This document shows positions 12,100-22,170 of a stretch of DNA of 64,000 nt, piece by piece. The notes below the pieces were generated by a model. It was not told the origin of the DNA. It ran no database searches and worked only from the letters and a program-made list of their open reading frames with translations. Position numbers and translations under genes: made by a program. Source of the stretch: Petunia secreta (lineage: Eukaryota; Streptophyta; Magnoliopsida; Solanales; Solanaceae); contig JARKIP010000193.1 of NCBI GenBank assembly GCA_029990175.1, positions 303,583 to 367,582 on the forward strand. The letters run 5' to 3'. Within the stretch, counting starts at the first letter, position 1; each line of letters opens with the position of its first letter.

Positions 12100-12744
12100 A
12101 AGTCCTTAAACTCAATGGATAAGAAAGTTAAGAGATCCAAGAGCAGCTCAAAATGGTACAATGTGGATTGTCTGAGAACTTATTTGATGATCAACTTATC
12201 ACAAAGGAAAAGGAGTTGGTGATGCAGCTTGAGAAGTGGGATAACATTAAAGAAATAATTTTGCGGAAAAAGTCTAGAGATGTGTGGATTACACAGGGGA
12301 ACTCAAATATAAAATTATTTCACTCCCATATAAGAGCAAGACGGGCAAAGAACAGAATATTTATGATCTGCAATGAAAAATGATTGCCAATAACATACCC
12401 AAAATAGGTTCAAAAGGAGTTCACCGACTTCTTTCAAGGATTACTGGGAATAACAGCATATGAGCTGCCATACATTGACAGATGTATAGCCAGAGATTAT
12501 CCCTGCAGGAGCAACAATATTAGTTACTCCATCCTGTTATAAGAGAAGAGGTGCTTAAGGCTTTACATGATTTACCAAATTACAAAGCTCCATGGGTGGA
12601 TATATTCGCTGCATAATTGTTTAAAGAATACTGGACAACAATTGGGATGAAGTTCTGCAGGCTATACTTCAATTCTTTGAGACTGGTAAACTTTTAAGAG
12701 AGGCTTACTGCAAAACTCTTACTCTAGTGCCAAAAGTAACCAAT
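12100..12744 (+). pseudogene. LINE B ORF2 remnant, pre-RT and RT start
   Basis: The frame 12153-12383 reads ELVMQLEKWDNIKE, then SRDVWITQGNSNIKLFHSH and RRAKNRI, the same region as 2864-3235 of LINE A. It is followed by decayed VQKEFTDFFQGLLG sequence and then by RT text ending in LVPKV at 12743. The gypsy element is inserted exactly within the RT start. Confidence 0.8.
12740..12744. repeat. Gypsy target site duplication, left (CCAAT)
   Basis: CCAAT immediately before the LTR, repeated at 29078-29082 immediately after the other LTR. Confidence 0.9.
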
Positions 12745-13871
12745 TGTATTTCCTAAAAATATATCAGGTTTTACAATTAAGTTTATATTTAGTTGAGTCT
12801 AAGGCGACCGTTTTATATCTCAATTCGATCGATTGATAGGCTATTTACGTTGACAAGCAATCGATTTCTAGCGACTTAATTCGAAGACAGTACAAATATC
12901 TATTTCAAAGATGCAGATACGATGTCAAGTACAAATAAATTATTCGAAGGCAAGTATAAACAGATAAAGTCAAAATAGATGACGAACTAGTAATTTACGA
13001 TGAGATGGTTTCATTTTAGTTTCTTGTCGAAGACAAACTATGAGTTCGATTCCGTTCAAGATTGAGTACTTAGTTTTAACCAAATCCGATGACAGTATTA
13101 AATACGATGACGGATGAATGTGATAGAAACTCAATCACGTAATGCGATCGTTAGACAATACTAGCAATTCACTTGACGTGATCTATACTAACGAGCAAGT
13201 TGATAAATTATCTTACACAATCAGAATAACGACGATAAGTAAATGAGATCGAAAGTAGTGAATCAAGATAATGAATAACGTAAGTAGCAAGCAGGCAACG
13301 AGACAAACAACGATTAAATGAGCAGATGAATAAATAAATAAAGTAGTAAAAGCTTATTGTATTGAAGAATCGGAGGATGATGCTTCAATGAAAGAGATGG
13401 ATCTTCTTCCACGTTTGAACCAAGCCACGACTGAAATCTAAATACAATGTTGCTTTAAATAATAAATTGATGTTGATATGACAGTGTAATGAATAGAAAA
13501 ATGTATATCTGGGAGAATGAGAATAATGATGAGAGCAATTTTGTTCAGATGAACGTGTCTCCAAATGGAGGAGGAAAGTCCTATTTATAGGCTAAAATGG
13601 TAAGCACTTTCCAACCCTAAAAGGATTCTCTCCTACTCACGTCTCTCTTTCAGCAATAACCCACGTCCCATAAAACACGTTGGATCTGTTCCGATAAAAG
13701 TGGGATAAGGCCAATTGAGTTTATCTTCTAGAATCGGCATCTTCGTAATCTTCCGACCACGTCATCATTCGAAACTGCATCAACCGACATGTGTCTCTGG
13801 AAATTGCAAAATGATCATGCAACAAACCCGAACACGTCATCTTTGTGATCGAACAGAAATCGACCAATACA
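12745..13871 (-). repeat. Gypsy 3' LTR
   Basis: A 1127-bp direct repeat of 27943-29077. It starts TGTATTTCC and ends CCAATACA. The two copies differ by scattered substitutions and small indels. Read in element sense it contains CCTATAAATAGG near 13580-13591, a good TATA box. Confidence 0.93.
13580..13591 (-). promoter_or_regulatory. TATA box of gypsy LTR (3' copy)
   Basis: On the minus strand the sequence reads CCTATAAATAGG, a TATA box in element sense. The matching place in the 5' LTR is altered. Confidence 0.6.
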
Positions 13872-13890
13872 GATAGTCCCCCCACTTGCT
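13872..13890 (-). other. Gypsy polypurine tract
   Basis: Directly inside the 3' LTR, the minus strand reads AGCAAGTGGGGGGACTATC and then TG of the LTR. A G-rich purine run at this place primes plus-strand DNA synthesis. The short gypsy relative has AGTGGGAGGACTATC at the same place. Confidence 0.75.
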
Positions 13891-13943
13891 AAGTCTTGTG
13901 ATCGTAACACTTTGCAAGTAGCCTGAAATTTAAAGCGGGAAAA

Positions 13944-14080
13944 CACGTGGCGCGTCCGTGTCCCTTCATTTTGAAATGTCAAACTGTCACTTCAACTTCC
14001 AGTCGTCGCACGTGTCAGAGATCGTGCGGGTGGCAGTTTTTGTCGTTTCCCAAGGTCATGATGACTTCCTCACTATAAAT
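13944..14080 (+). promoter_or_regulatory. Predicted promoter of the antisense gene
   Basis: Two CACGTG boxes (13944-13949 and 14009-14014) precede ACTATAAATATTGG, whose TATA core lies at 14074-14080. About 190 bp separate the TATA core from the first good ATG at 14270. CACGTG is the core bound by plant bHLH and bZIP factors. The short gypsy relative has ACTATAAGTATCCC at the matching place (about 31371). This layout suggests a Pol II promoter separate from the LTR, on the strand opposite to gag-pol. Activity is inferred. Confidence 0.55.
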
Positions 14081-14269
14081 ATTGGTTTCAAACGGTTTTG
14101 CAAAACTTTACACCTTCCAAATTTATTGAAATTCTCTGAAATTTTCCTGAAGCTCTTCAAAATTTCCCCAAAATTCTCTCACCAAATCTTCAATCTTCCA
14201 CTTGCTTTCATCAATTTTTGCTTCAAATCTTCAAGTTTAACTACTGCAAATTACTTGACTTTGTTAAAG

Positions 14270-16906
14270 ATGTCTTCTAAAAACATAACTGATGCTAAGA
14301 TTACTCCTTCCGCCGCCGTTGCTGCCACGGCACCACCGCAGCCCGTTGCTGGTCCTTCCACTGATAAGAAAGGAAAAAAGAGGGAGAGGAAGCCCAAAGA
14401 CTTTGGCCCAGAAAAGGTTTACACTGATATTCTTCCGAAGAAATTCACCTATGACGATGATTGCAAGGTTAGTACTCAAAACGACGTGCAACTGTCAAAA
14501 AAGAAGAATATTCCCGTAGACTCAGTTTTTTGTGCTGTCACTGAGGAATCGATACCACGAATCAGGGAGGATTGTGGTTGGAAAGAGGGTGAGATCGATG
14601 TGGTATGCCCTCCGAGGAGATCGACTCTGACCACTTTTTATGGCGGCCATTCCGCCGTTTTGACGTATCCATTTACGATAGGGTTTACTCTGCCAGTTGA
14701 CCCAATAATCGAAGAATTTTGCCGGTTGTATAAAGCTTGTTTGGCGCATATTTCCCCAATGGTATGGCGTTTGGTCGCCATGTATCGGTGGATTGGCAAG
14801 GAGGTGGGAGTGGAGGTCACCATCAGGCACATTCTTCACCTATATTCTCCCAGAGTTTATAAGGCTGGCATCATTACCGTGCAAAAGCGAGGTAGCCGGG
14901 AACTAATTTCCGACAACGACGATGATCTCAGGGCTTGGGATCAACACTTCGTTTATATCCCGTCAGAGCAACTCGTGGCTCCGGGGGCTGAACGTCTCCC
15001 AGTTGGCTGGAATCGCACACGTAAGTTCTTGATTTTACTTGGCCTCATATTTTTCCATGTCTTACTTTTGTGCGTGTATGCAGCCAGCAGTGTTATGTTC
15101 GAACTAGTTCCTGACATCGTTGATTGGTTAAAGAAAGTTTTGAAGGCGACAACCGACGATAAGAGGGCCTGGAAACTGATCGCGGCCCTTTTGAAAGTGA
15201 AGGACAAGAACCATGGTAAGCTTAGTTTCGCCTTCAGCTGAAATGTATTTTTGTTTAATTTTAACGGATTAGCCTCAACAGGCATCACTGGTGCTGGCCC
15301 TAGGCCGATTGAAGACCTGGTCGGTGAGGAAGAAGTCAAGAAGGTTGAGGGGGAGAGGGTGAGTGAAACTCCCCCGAAAAAGAAGAAGAAGAAGATCTCT
15401 TATCACGACCTTAGGGCGAAGTACCTGGTTAAGAGTGCTTCGCAAGGAGCTGGCTCATCGGCTGAACCTAAGTCGATCGAGCAGATCGTTAAAGGGACTG
15501 TCTCAGCAGTTGAGGCAGCGAAAGCCATCGATGAGGGCAATCTCTCTCGAATTTCCTCTGAGGAGGAGGGTGAAGAGTCTGGGTCTGAGTTGCCATTGGA
15601 GCGGCCGAGAAGGCCAAGGAAGGAAAAGATGCTTGAAATGGCTGAGCAACTCAAAGCGGCTGAGGAATACGATCGAGTCCAATCAGCCGGCTTTGGTGGT
15701 GATAGGCAGCCAGCTCTTTCTCCGATCGAGGAGGACATGATCGATGTAACTTCTGGCTCTGGGGGAAAAGAGACTGCCATCGTCACAACCCATGAGGTGT
15801 TTGATGTTGGGGACGTCGATAGTGTTCCTTCCGACAATGTGCCGATGGAGAGGGATCCCAAGAAAGGTAAGCTTCCCCTCGATCGTTCCATGGCAACGAC
15901 GAAATCAAAGCATACAGAGAGCTCAGGCTCGTCATTCTCTGCGTCGGACCATGAAGAGCCCATCGTTCGTTTTCCACGATTTGTGGAGGCCGCTACCTTT
16001 GCTGCTTATAAGAGGGCCAAGGCTGCAGGGGAAGCCAATGCCCGATCGTTGACTGTTAGCGTCCCCGGGGAAGTAGATCTGCTTCGGTGCCCAAAGCATC
16101 TTGCTAAATACTTTTTTGATGTGATGGGGCCAATGGAAAAAGCTCGGTTGAATTGCTACACGATGTGAGCTTGTCTTCTCAGATTGCATTAAGCGCTTTT
16201 CGGGTAATTGACTTTTCTCTCTTGATTTCTACTGCTTGACGTTCCTTGTTTTTCTTTTTCTTACGGAGTTGTCTTGTTCTGTCCTCAGAACACCATCATG
16301 GCCATCGAATCAGCTGATCGGATTCGGCAGCTTGAAGCCGAGATAGCTCATTTGAACGAGAGAGTCGCCCTTCTTTCTTCCGCTGGTGATGGATGGCACA
16401 ACAACTTGAAAATCTTGAAAGTGAAGTATTCTGAACTTGAGGCCGAATCAGCTAAAAAGGCTACTACTCATGCTCTTCGAGAATCAGAACTGGAGTCTCA
16501 AGTTCAGGCTTTGAACGATCAGCTTGGTCGGCTTGAGACTAGCATGGGTGACAAATGTGTCAAACTGGAGGCTGAGTTGAAGGCTAAAGATTCAGAATTT
16601 GTTCGTTTGAACGAGTAATTTCATATTCTTATGGGTGTTAACGACGATTTGGCTGCTCAGAACGACGCTTTGTCGGAGAGGAATTTACTTCTTCAAAAAG
16701 AGTTGACTACTCAAGAGAATGACTTCGAAGGAAGGGGGGAGCTCATTTTAGCAGAGTCGAGGCGAGACTTGCTGCGGGAAATGTCTGAGCGTCAAGTTGA
16801 CGTAGCCACAGAGCTCGAAGAAGCTGTCCAAGTTGTGAAGATGACTCGTGAGGCACTTGGCCTTTCTCTAGATTCTTCTGATGAAGGATCTGATGGAGAT
16901 GAATGA
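14270..16906 (+). pseudogene. Antisense accessory gene of the gypsy element
   Basis: A multi-exon gene opposite to gag-pol, between integrase and the 3' LTR. Proposed exons: 14270-15020, 15084-15215, 15273-16164 (or to 16167 in the ancestral state) and 16289-16906. Introns 1 and 2 are short (63 and 57 bp), GT-AG, and keep phase. Exon 1 has a lysine-rich N terminus, then a region with PFTIGFTLPVDPIIEEF and HISPMVWRLVAMYRWIGKE that resembles the plant 'putative gypsy type transposon' family (PF04195). Exon 3 is acidic and serine-rich; exon 4 is a predicted coiled coil ending in an acidic tail. Two lesions are visible: the third donor reads ATG-TGAGC instead of ATG-GTGAGC, and a TAA at 16616-16618 lies in frame inside the coiled coil. 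Function is unknown. The upstream frame from 13958 to 14269 runs through the TATA box and is not counted. Confidence 0.75.
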
Positions 16907-18228
16907 ACTTTTTTTTAAGCTTTTGTTTTTTGACCAGCTATGGTGAGGTCATTCGACCGTTGTATAAATATCCTTAGTTATGACAAAGTCGTTTGACCGT
17001 TGTGGATATTAATGAATGAACTTTTTTGTTTTTCTAGTCGCTGTATTGCTTTCCGAAGATAATTTAATTTATTCGTTCGAAAGTTTTAATGTTTAACGAC
17101 AGTTGTCGAAAGAGATATGATTGGGGCCCAATGTCTTTTAGTGCGTAGTGAAAACTGACGTCTCATTTTCACGTAATGCACTCTTCGAACATTCTTTATG
17201 AGTTCGGAATGAAGAAATTATTTAACACTTGGTGAAAAATTTGGAATTGTAAAATTCGCTAACATTTGAACCGATCACATGAGTCGAACAAATGTGAAAA
17301 GTTGAAAATGTAACCAAAGTGTTGCATATTATTGAAGTGAGCCGCTAATGGGCTTTTAATACCTTTTGGATCGTATGATTCGATCGATTACAAGATGCGG
17401 CCGATTGAATGCGCAAATTTTTTATCACTAACGGATCGTTTACATGTCACATAACTCATCTAAACGGACGACCCTTGACTTTGAATAAAAACATCAGGGT
17501 TTGTATTCTTAGATAAAATTGAATCTCTAGTTCGATTTGAAGTACGAACGAGTCCCCAGTTCGAGTGAGTGTTGGAGTCTTCGAGCTTTGGTCGACTTTT
17601 GAACGAGTGCCCAGTTCGAGTGAACGTTGGAACCTTTGTCGAATTTTGAACGAGTCCCCAGTTCGACTGAACGTTGGAACTTTTGTCAAATTTTGAACGA
17701 GTCCCCAGTTCGAGTGAACGTTGGAACTTTTGTCAAATTTTGAATGAGTCCCCGGTATTATCTTCAGTCGATCTCGTTTCTCCTTCCGATGGGAAGTCCC
17801 CGGTTCTTGGGCAGTCCCCAGTATCCGTTGATGACCATCATGCTAACTCCATCTCCCCCCCCCCCAAGTGTTTGGGTGTAAAGAATGCGTGGCCGAACAC
17901 TGGTCCTAAAACGGAGTCATTGAAAAACAAAAACTGAGAAAACCGTTATAGATGAAGAGCACGTTAGAATGTTCGTCAGACTTATCGACCCTGATCGGAG
18001 CGTTTTGAGCTCAGGTGTTCGTGGGTGATGTTTGTCATCATTCGATTCCAACTATTCCTATCATCTAAAAGTGTTAGTATCAAGTAATCAAATAACCAAA
18101 TAATCGATTAAACAACTCTTTCCGATGGAGGAAGAATGAGAATGAAAATTTGCGAAGGGAAGTAAAAGATGAGGATTTGATGATACCGTAGAACCTCAAA
18201 AATAGAACTTCTTTAATTGTGTGATATT
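16907..18228. other. Non-coding spacer between antisense gene and integrase
   Basis: The region lies between two convergent coding blocks, the plus-strand antisense gene and minus-strand pol. It contains the 47-bp tandem repeats and a C-run near 17858-17867. The frames at 17456-17689 and 17674-17937 are repeat translations. I see no gene. Confidence 0.6.
17550..17752. repeat. Tandem repeat, ~47-bp unit, about four copies
   Basis: Units begin GAGTCCCCAGTTCGAGTGAA and continue with CGTTGGAAC and TTTTGAAC. Clear starts are at about 17550, 17604, 17651 and 17698, with a degenerate end at 17745. Short tandem repeats between pol and the 3' end are common in Tat/Ogre elements. Confidence 0.85.
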
Positions 18229-19503
18229 CTAATTGAAGTCGATCGGCTTGGAGTCCATTGTTTCGAATTGGTATGAACCTTTCCCGATTACTGCCTTGAC
18301 CCGATAGGGTCCTTCCCAATTTGCTCCTAATTGGCCTTCGTTGGGCTCATCCTTCTTTGGTCTTTTGACCTTCAGCACATAGTCACCTACATTAAAAGAT
18401 CGATACCTGACTTTTTTGTCGAGGTAGTTTTCTGCCTTTTGTTTCTGTGCTTGTATTCGAACAAATGACATGTCCCTTTTTGCTTCGACCAAGTCTAGAT
18501 CTATCAGTATAGCCTCTTTGTTTGCTTCTTCGATAGAGTGGGCAAACCGAAGACTGGGTTCTCCCACTTCGACCGGTATTAGTGCTTCTGTTCCGTAGAC
18601 AAGTGAGAACGGTGTCACCCCGGTGCTGTGTTTCACCATCGTTCGATGAGCCCACAGCGCTCCGGGGAGTTCGTTTGGCCAATTGCCCTTTGAATCATCC
18701 ATCCTTTTCTTCAAGTACTCGATTATTGTCTTGTTGGAAAACGTAGCCTGTCCATTTGCACTGGGGTGATAAGGTGTTGAGGCAATTCGCTTGATCCCCC
18801 ATTTTTCGAAGAAGGCACTGATCCGTCTTCCTACAAACTGTTTACCGTTATCGCACGTGATCTCTTTCGGGATCCCAAAACGACAGATAATATTTTGATG
18901 AATAAACTTAATGACTTCTTGTTCTCGAATTTTAGCCAAAGCAATTGCTTCTACCCATTTAGAGAAATAATCCGTAAGAATTAAAATAAACTTTACCCCG
19001 CCGGGCGCTGTTGGAAGTGGCCCGACCAAATCCATTCCCCACTTCATGAATGGCCACGATGACGTGACCGAATGAAGTGGCTCTGCCTGTTGATGTATGA
19101 GGTTGCCAAACCGTTGACACTTGTCACATTTGCGGACGAATTCTTTGGCGTCATCTGCGATCGTTGGCCAATAGTATCCAGCTCTTAGGATCTTTCGAAC
19201 CAATGATTTGCTGCCGGAGTGATTTCCACACTCGCCTTCGTGAACCTCTTTAAACACATAGTTTGTTCCATCTGGTCCCAGACACTTCGCTAAAGGGCCG
19301 CTGAACATTCGTCTGTAGAGTTGGTTTTCTAAGAGACAATATCTTGCCGCTTTAGCTTTGAGTGGTCGGGTAGATTTTTTGTCACTAGGAAGGGTGCCTG
19401 CCTGCAAATAAGACAAGTATTTGTTTCTCCAATCCCAAGTATGATTAACATTGTTTACCTCTTTGATGCTCCGACAGAGTGGGGATTCGAACAGATGAAC
19501 CAC
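18229..19503 (-). pseudogene. Gypsy integrase
   Basis: A 424-codon frame. It has the N-terminal zinc-binding region (HEGECGNHSG ... CDKCQRFG), the rve core with MDLVGPLP (first Asp) and TCDNGKQFV (second Asp), and a C-terminal segment with NVGDYVLK and EGPYRVKAV. The third catalytic position, normally the Glu of a GQAE(S/T)NK motif, reads GQATFSNKT, so the Glu is missing. Integrase inserts element DNA into the genome; without this residue the copy should be inactive. The frame is offset from the upstream pol frame, so an indel lies between 19503 and 19725. Confidence 0.9.
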
Positions 19504-19724
19504 TGTTTCATCTGTTTATCCATCGATGACTGTTGCAGAACCTAGGTTGGCTAAGGCGTCTGCTTCGATGTTGTCCTCCTCGGTATCTGAGCTATTTTCC
19601 ACTCCTGGAAAGATGTAAGGAGATTCTGTACTTTCTCGAGCAATTGCTGCATCCTCGGATCTCGAACACAAAAATCGCCTTGGATTTGATTTACTACTAA
19701 CTAAGAATCACTTTTGATGTCTAG
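19504..19724 (-). pseudogene. Gypsy second RNase H tail, broken by stops
   Basis: Between the ends of the two long pol frames, the RNase H-like homology continues as LDIKSDS, a TAG, then LVVNQIQGDF, RDPRMQQLLEK and FQEW. The two stops nearest the N-terminal side (TGA ending the frame at 19725, and TAG about 30 bp on) can each come from CGA or CAG by one C-to-T change. Confidence 0.75.
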
Positions 19725-20705
19725 TCATTCGACCTTCAAGTCTTTTGCGATCTTTAAACCTGCAGCGAGGGCCTCATATTCGGCCTCATTGTTAGTTTTT
19801 GCATGTAATTTGATCGCATACCTGAATTTCTCACCGGTAGGTGCTATTAGCAAGATTCCGAGGCCAGTCCCTTTCACGTTTGAAGCTCCATCGGTACAGA
19901 CTCCGGGATCTGGATCTCTCATCATCAATTCTTCCTTTTTTGCTTCCGGGAAGATGTTGGCACTAAAGTCCGCTACAAAATCAGCTAAAACTTGAGATTT
20001 TATGGCGGTGCGAGGATGGTAAGTGATGTCGTACTCACTCAGCTCAACCGCCCATTTCATTAATCGACCAGAGAGATCTGGCCGATGTAAAATATTTCGC
20101 AATGGAAAAGTAGTTATGACAGATATTGAATGACATTGGAAATAAGGTCTTAGTTTTCGTGCAGCAGTGACTAGTGTAAGCGCTAGTTTTTCTAGGTGTG
20201 GATACCTTGTTTCCGCGTCCAACAGTGTTTTATTAACATAATAGATAGGAAATTGGTTACCTCTATCCTCGCGAACGAGGACAGCACTTACAGCGACATC
20301 GGAGACGGCTAAGTAGATCAGCAGCATTTCTCCTTCGATCGGTTTTGCCAGGAGCGGAGGATTGGAAAGGTATTGCTTTAATTCTTTGAGATCCTTTTTG
20401 CATTCTGGTGTCCATTCAAAGCTTTTGTTCTTCCTCAGCACCGAAAAGAACTTGTGACATCGTTCAGATGACCTCGAGATGAACCTGCTGAGGTAGGCTA
20501 CTCGACCGGTCAACTGTTGAACTTCTTTCACCGTTGTCAGGTCCTCGGGGATGCTTTCAATTGCTTTTATTTTGTCTGGATTGGCCTCAATTCCTCTTTG
20601 CGATACGATGAATCCCAAAAACTTACCGGATCCAACCCCGAACGCACATTTCTCCAGGTTCAATCTCATGTTGAACCGCCTTAGTATCATAAAAGTCTCA
20701 TCCAA
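19725..20705 (-). pseudogene. Gypsy RT end, RNase H and second RNase H
   Basis: The frame opens with the RT thumb region (RRFNMRLNLEKCAFGV, GKFLGFIVSQRGIE) and then the gypsy RNase H (PLLAKPIEGEMLLIYLAVSD, NQFPIYYVNKTL, RYPHLEKLALTLV). After a tether it shows a second RNase H-like domain (CTDGASNVKGTGLGILL, TNNEAEYEALAAGLKIA). An extra RNase H after the first is a hallmark of Tat-lineage gypsy elements. The frame continues directly from the upstream RT frame, separated only by a TAG. Confidence 0.92.
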
Positions 20706-20726
20706 ATGACTTAGATGATTTCCCTT

Positions 20727-21215
20727 CTAAAGAGATTTTACCAACATGTCGTCGATATATACTTCCATGGTTTTCCCGATCAAATCTTTGAACATAGTGG
20801 TGACCAAACTCTGATAAGTAGCGCCAGCGTTTTTAAGGCCGAAGGGCATGACTGTATAGCAATAAGTCCCCATGTCTGTGATGAACGACGTCTTCTCCCG
20901 ATCCGATGGGTCCATCGAAATTTGATTATAGCCTGAACAGGCATCCAAGAAGCTCAACATTTTGTGCCCTGCCGTTAAATCGATCAGCCTATCGATGTGA
21001 GGCAATGGGAACGAATCCTTTGGGCAGGCTTTATTGAGGTCGGTATAATCGACACATACTCTCCACTTGTCGTTTTTCTTTGGTACCACTACAGTGTTTG
21101 CAAACCATTCAGGATACTTGGCCTCCTTAATGAACCCATTCATTAGCAGCTTTTCTACTTCGTCGTTGATCACTTTCCTTCGAAATCCTCTATTCGGCCG
21201 TTTCTTTTGCTTCAC
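20727..21215 (-). pseudogene. Gypsy reverse transcriptase, N-terminal part
   Basis: The frame holds fingers and palm: GFIKEAKYPEWFANTVVVPK, WRVCVDYTDLNKACPKD, LSFLDACSGYNQI and the catalytic YIDDML. It is in the same frame as the parts on both sides. A TAA at 21258-21260 stands where a sense codon is expected before VATHKLNVDP, and a TAG at 20727-20729 follows LVKSL. Both can arise from CAA or CAG by C-to-T change. Without them protease to second RNase H would be one open frame. Confidence 0.93.
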
Positions 21216-21257
21216 CGGCCGATGTTTTGGATCGACGTTTAACTTGTGTGTGGCGAC

Positions 21258-21947
21258 TTATGGATCAATCCCCACCATATCTGCGTGGGACCAAGCAAAA
21301 AAATCAGAGTTATCCTTGAGGAATGATATGATTTTTGTTTTTACTTCGGGATCCAATTCTGCTCCCACATAGACTTTCCGATCAGGCTTATCATCGAATA
21401 ACACTACTTCTTCTAATTCTTCTATCGTAGAGTCTCCAGCTTTTTGTTTATACGGTTTTCTCACACATGGTGGGACATGTGCGAAGTCGACTTCGACTTC
21501 GAGTTCCGGTAATTGTGACGAAATACAAGACGGAACCGAAGTGAAGCTTCCGGCCACGGGTTCCATTAGCTGTGATTGATACAATCGAAAGCCATCCTTA
21601 ACTGCTACTGAGTAACATTCTCGTGAAGCCTGCTGCTCGCCTCTAATTTCACGAATTCCCCATGGGGTAGGGAATTTTACAACTTGATGTAGAGTCGATG
21701 GGACTGCTCCCATAGCATGAATCCATGGTCGACCCAATATCACGTAGTATGCCATCTCGCCTTTCATTACTTGAAACGATGTTTCACTCTCAACACCTTC
21801 TGCATAGGTCTTAATCGTAATTTCTCCAACGGTCACTTCGCTTGAGTTGTTGAAACCCAATAAGTCTTGATCAATTAGAACTCCAAAGCTCCCTTGAGTT
21901 TGAGTCCTAATTGGATTCTTCTCTTTAGAATCCGGATCTTCTATCAT
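21258..21947 (-). pseudogene. Gypsy protease region fused to copia LTR sequence
   Basis: From about codon 31 this frame is gypsy protease and linker: GFNNSSEVTVGEITIK, YYVILGRPWIHAMGAVPSTL, then acidic linker and the start of the RT block (FAWSHADMVGIDP). The first 30 or so codons (MIEDPDSKEKN ... VLIDQDLL) are translated copia LTR: the same DNA occurs at 27281-27370 inside the other copia LTR. The normal protease N terminus with its catalytic Asp is absent. The open frame is thus a deletion-made chimera and not a native start. Confidence 0.85.
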
Positions 21948-22152
21948 TTATCCTTTATTTATGCAATCTTTTCGTATCCGTTTAGACCTGCATAATTACC
22001 AAGATAAATATTAGTTTTAGGATAATTAATAATATCTCAACTTAAAGGATTTTGCATGAATTATCTATTTAGCTGCAGTGAGTCAAAGGAACGGGTCCTT
22101 TGAATCCGTTCCTCAGTCATCAGTCAAAACTCCAAGCTTATCCAAATTAACA
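21857..22152 (-). repeat. Copia 3' LTR, truncated
   Basis: A 296-bp direct repeat of 27281-27575. It begins (minus sense) TGTTAATTTGG right after the PPT and ends at the shared CCAATAAGTC, beyond which the sequence is gypsy. The remaining 500 bp or so of the LTR are missing. Confidence 0.88.
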
Positions 22153-22170
22153 TTTTCCCCCTTTTTGATG
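22153..22170 (-). other. Copia polypurine tract
   Basis: On the minus strand, AAAAAGGGGGAAAA stands directly before the TG of the 3' LTR. This is a textbook PPT and fixes the orientation and LTR boundary. Confidence 0.88.

Larger units (their letters stand above)
9830..12744 (+). mobile_element. LINE B, 5' portion (split by gypsy insertion)
   Basis: A heavily decayed plant L1-type LINE. In order it shows ORF1 with a DUF4283-type nucleic-acid-binding domain and a zinc knuckle, an endonuclease region, the pre-RT linker, and the start of reverse transcriptase. It stops abruptly at 12744 after LVPKV-type sequence, where the gypsy LTR begins; the RT resumes at 29083. The 5' boundary is approximate because I found no target duplication. 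Confidence 0.82.

Noticed and set aside
13958..14269. N-terminal extension of the antisense gene frame
   Set aside because: This part runs through the TATA box and leader, and the resemblance to the short element starts at the later ATG; the start at 14270 is preferred.
17550..17752. CRISPR-like array
   Set aside because: Units are directly tandem without variable spacers and lie within a plant retrotransposon.
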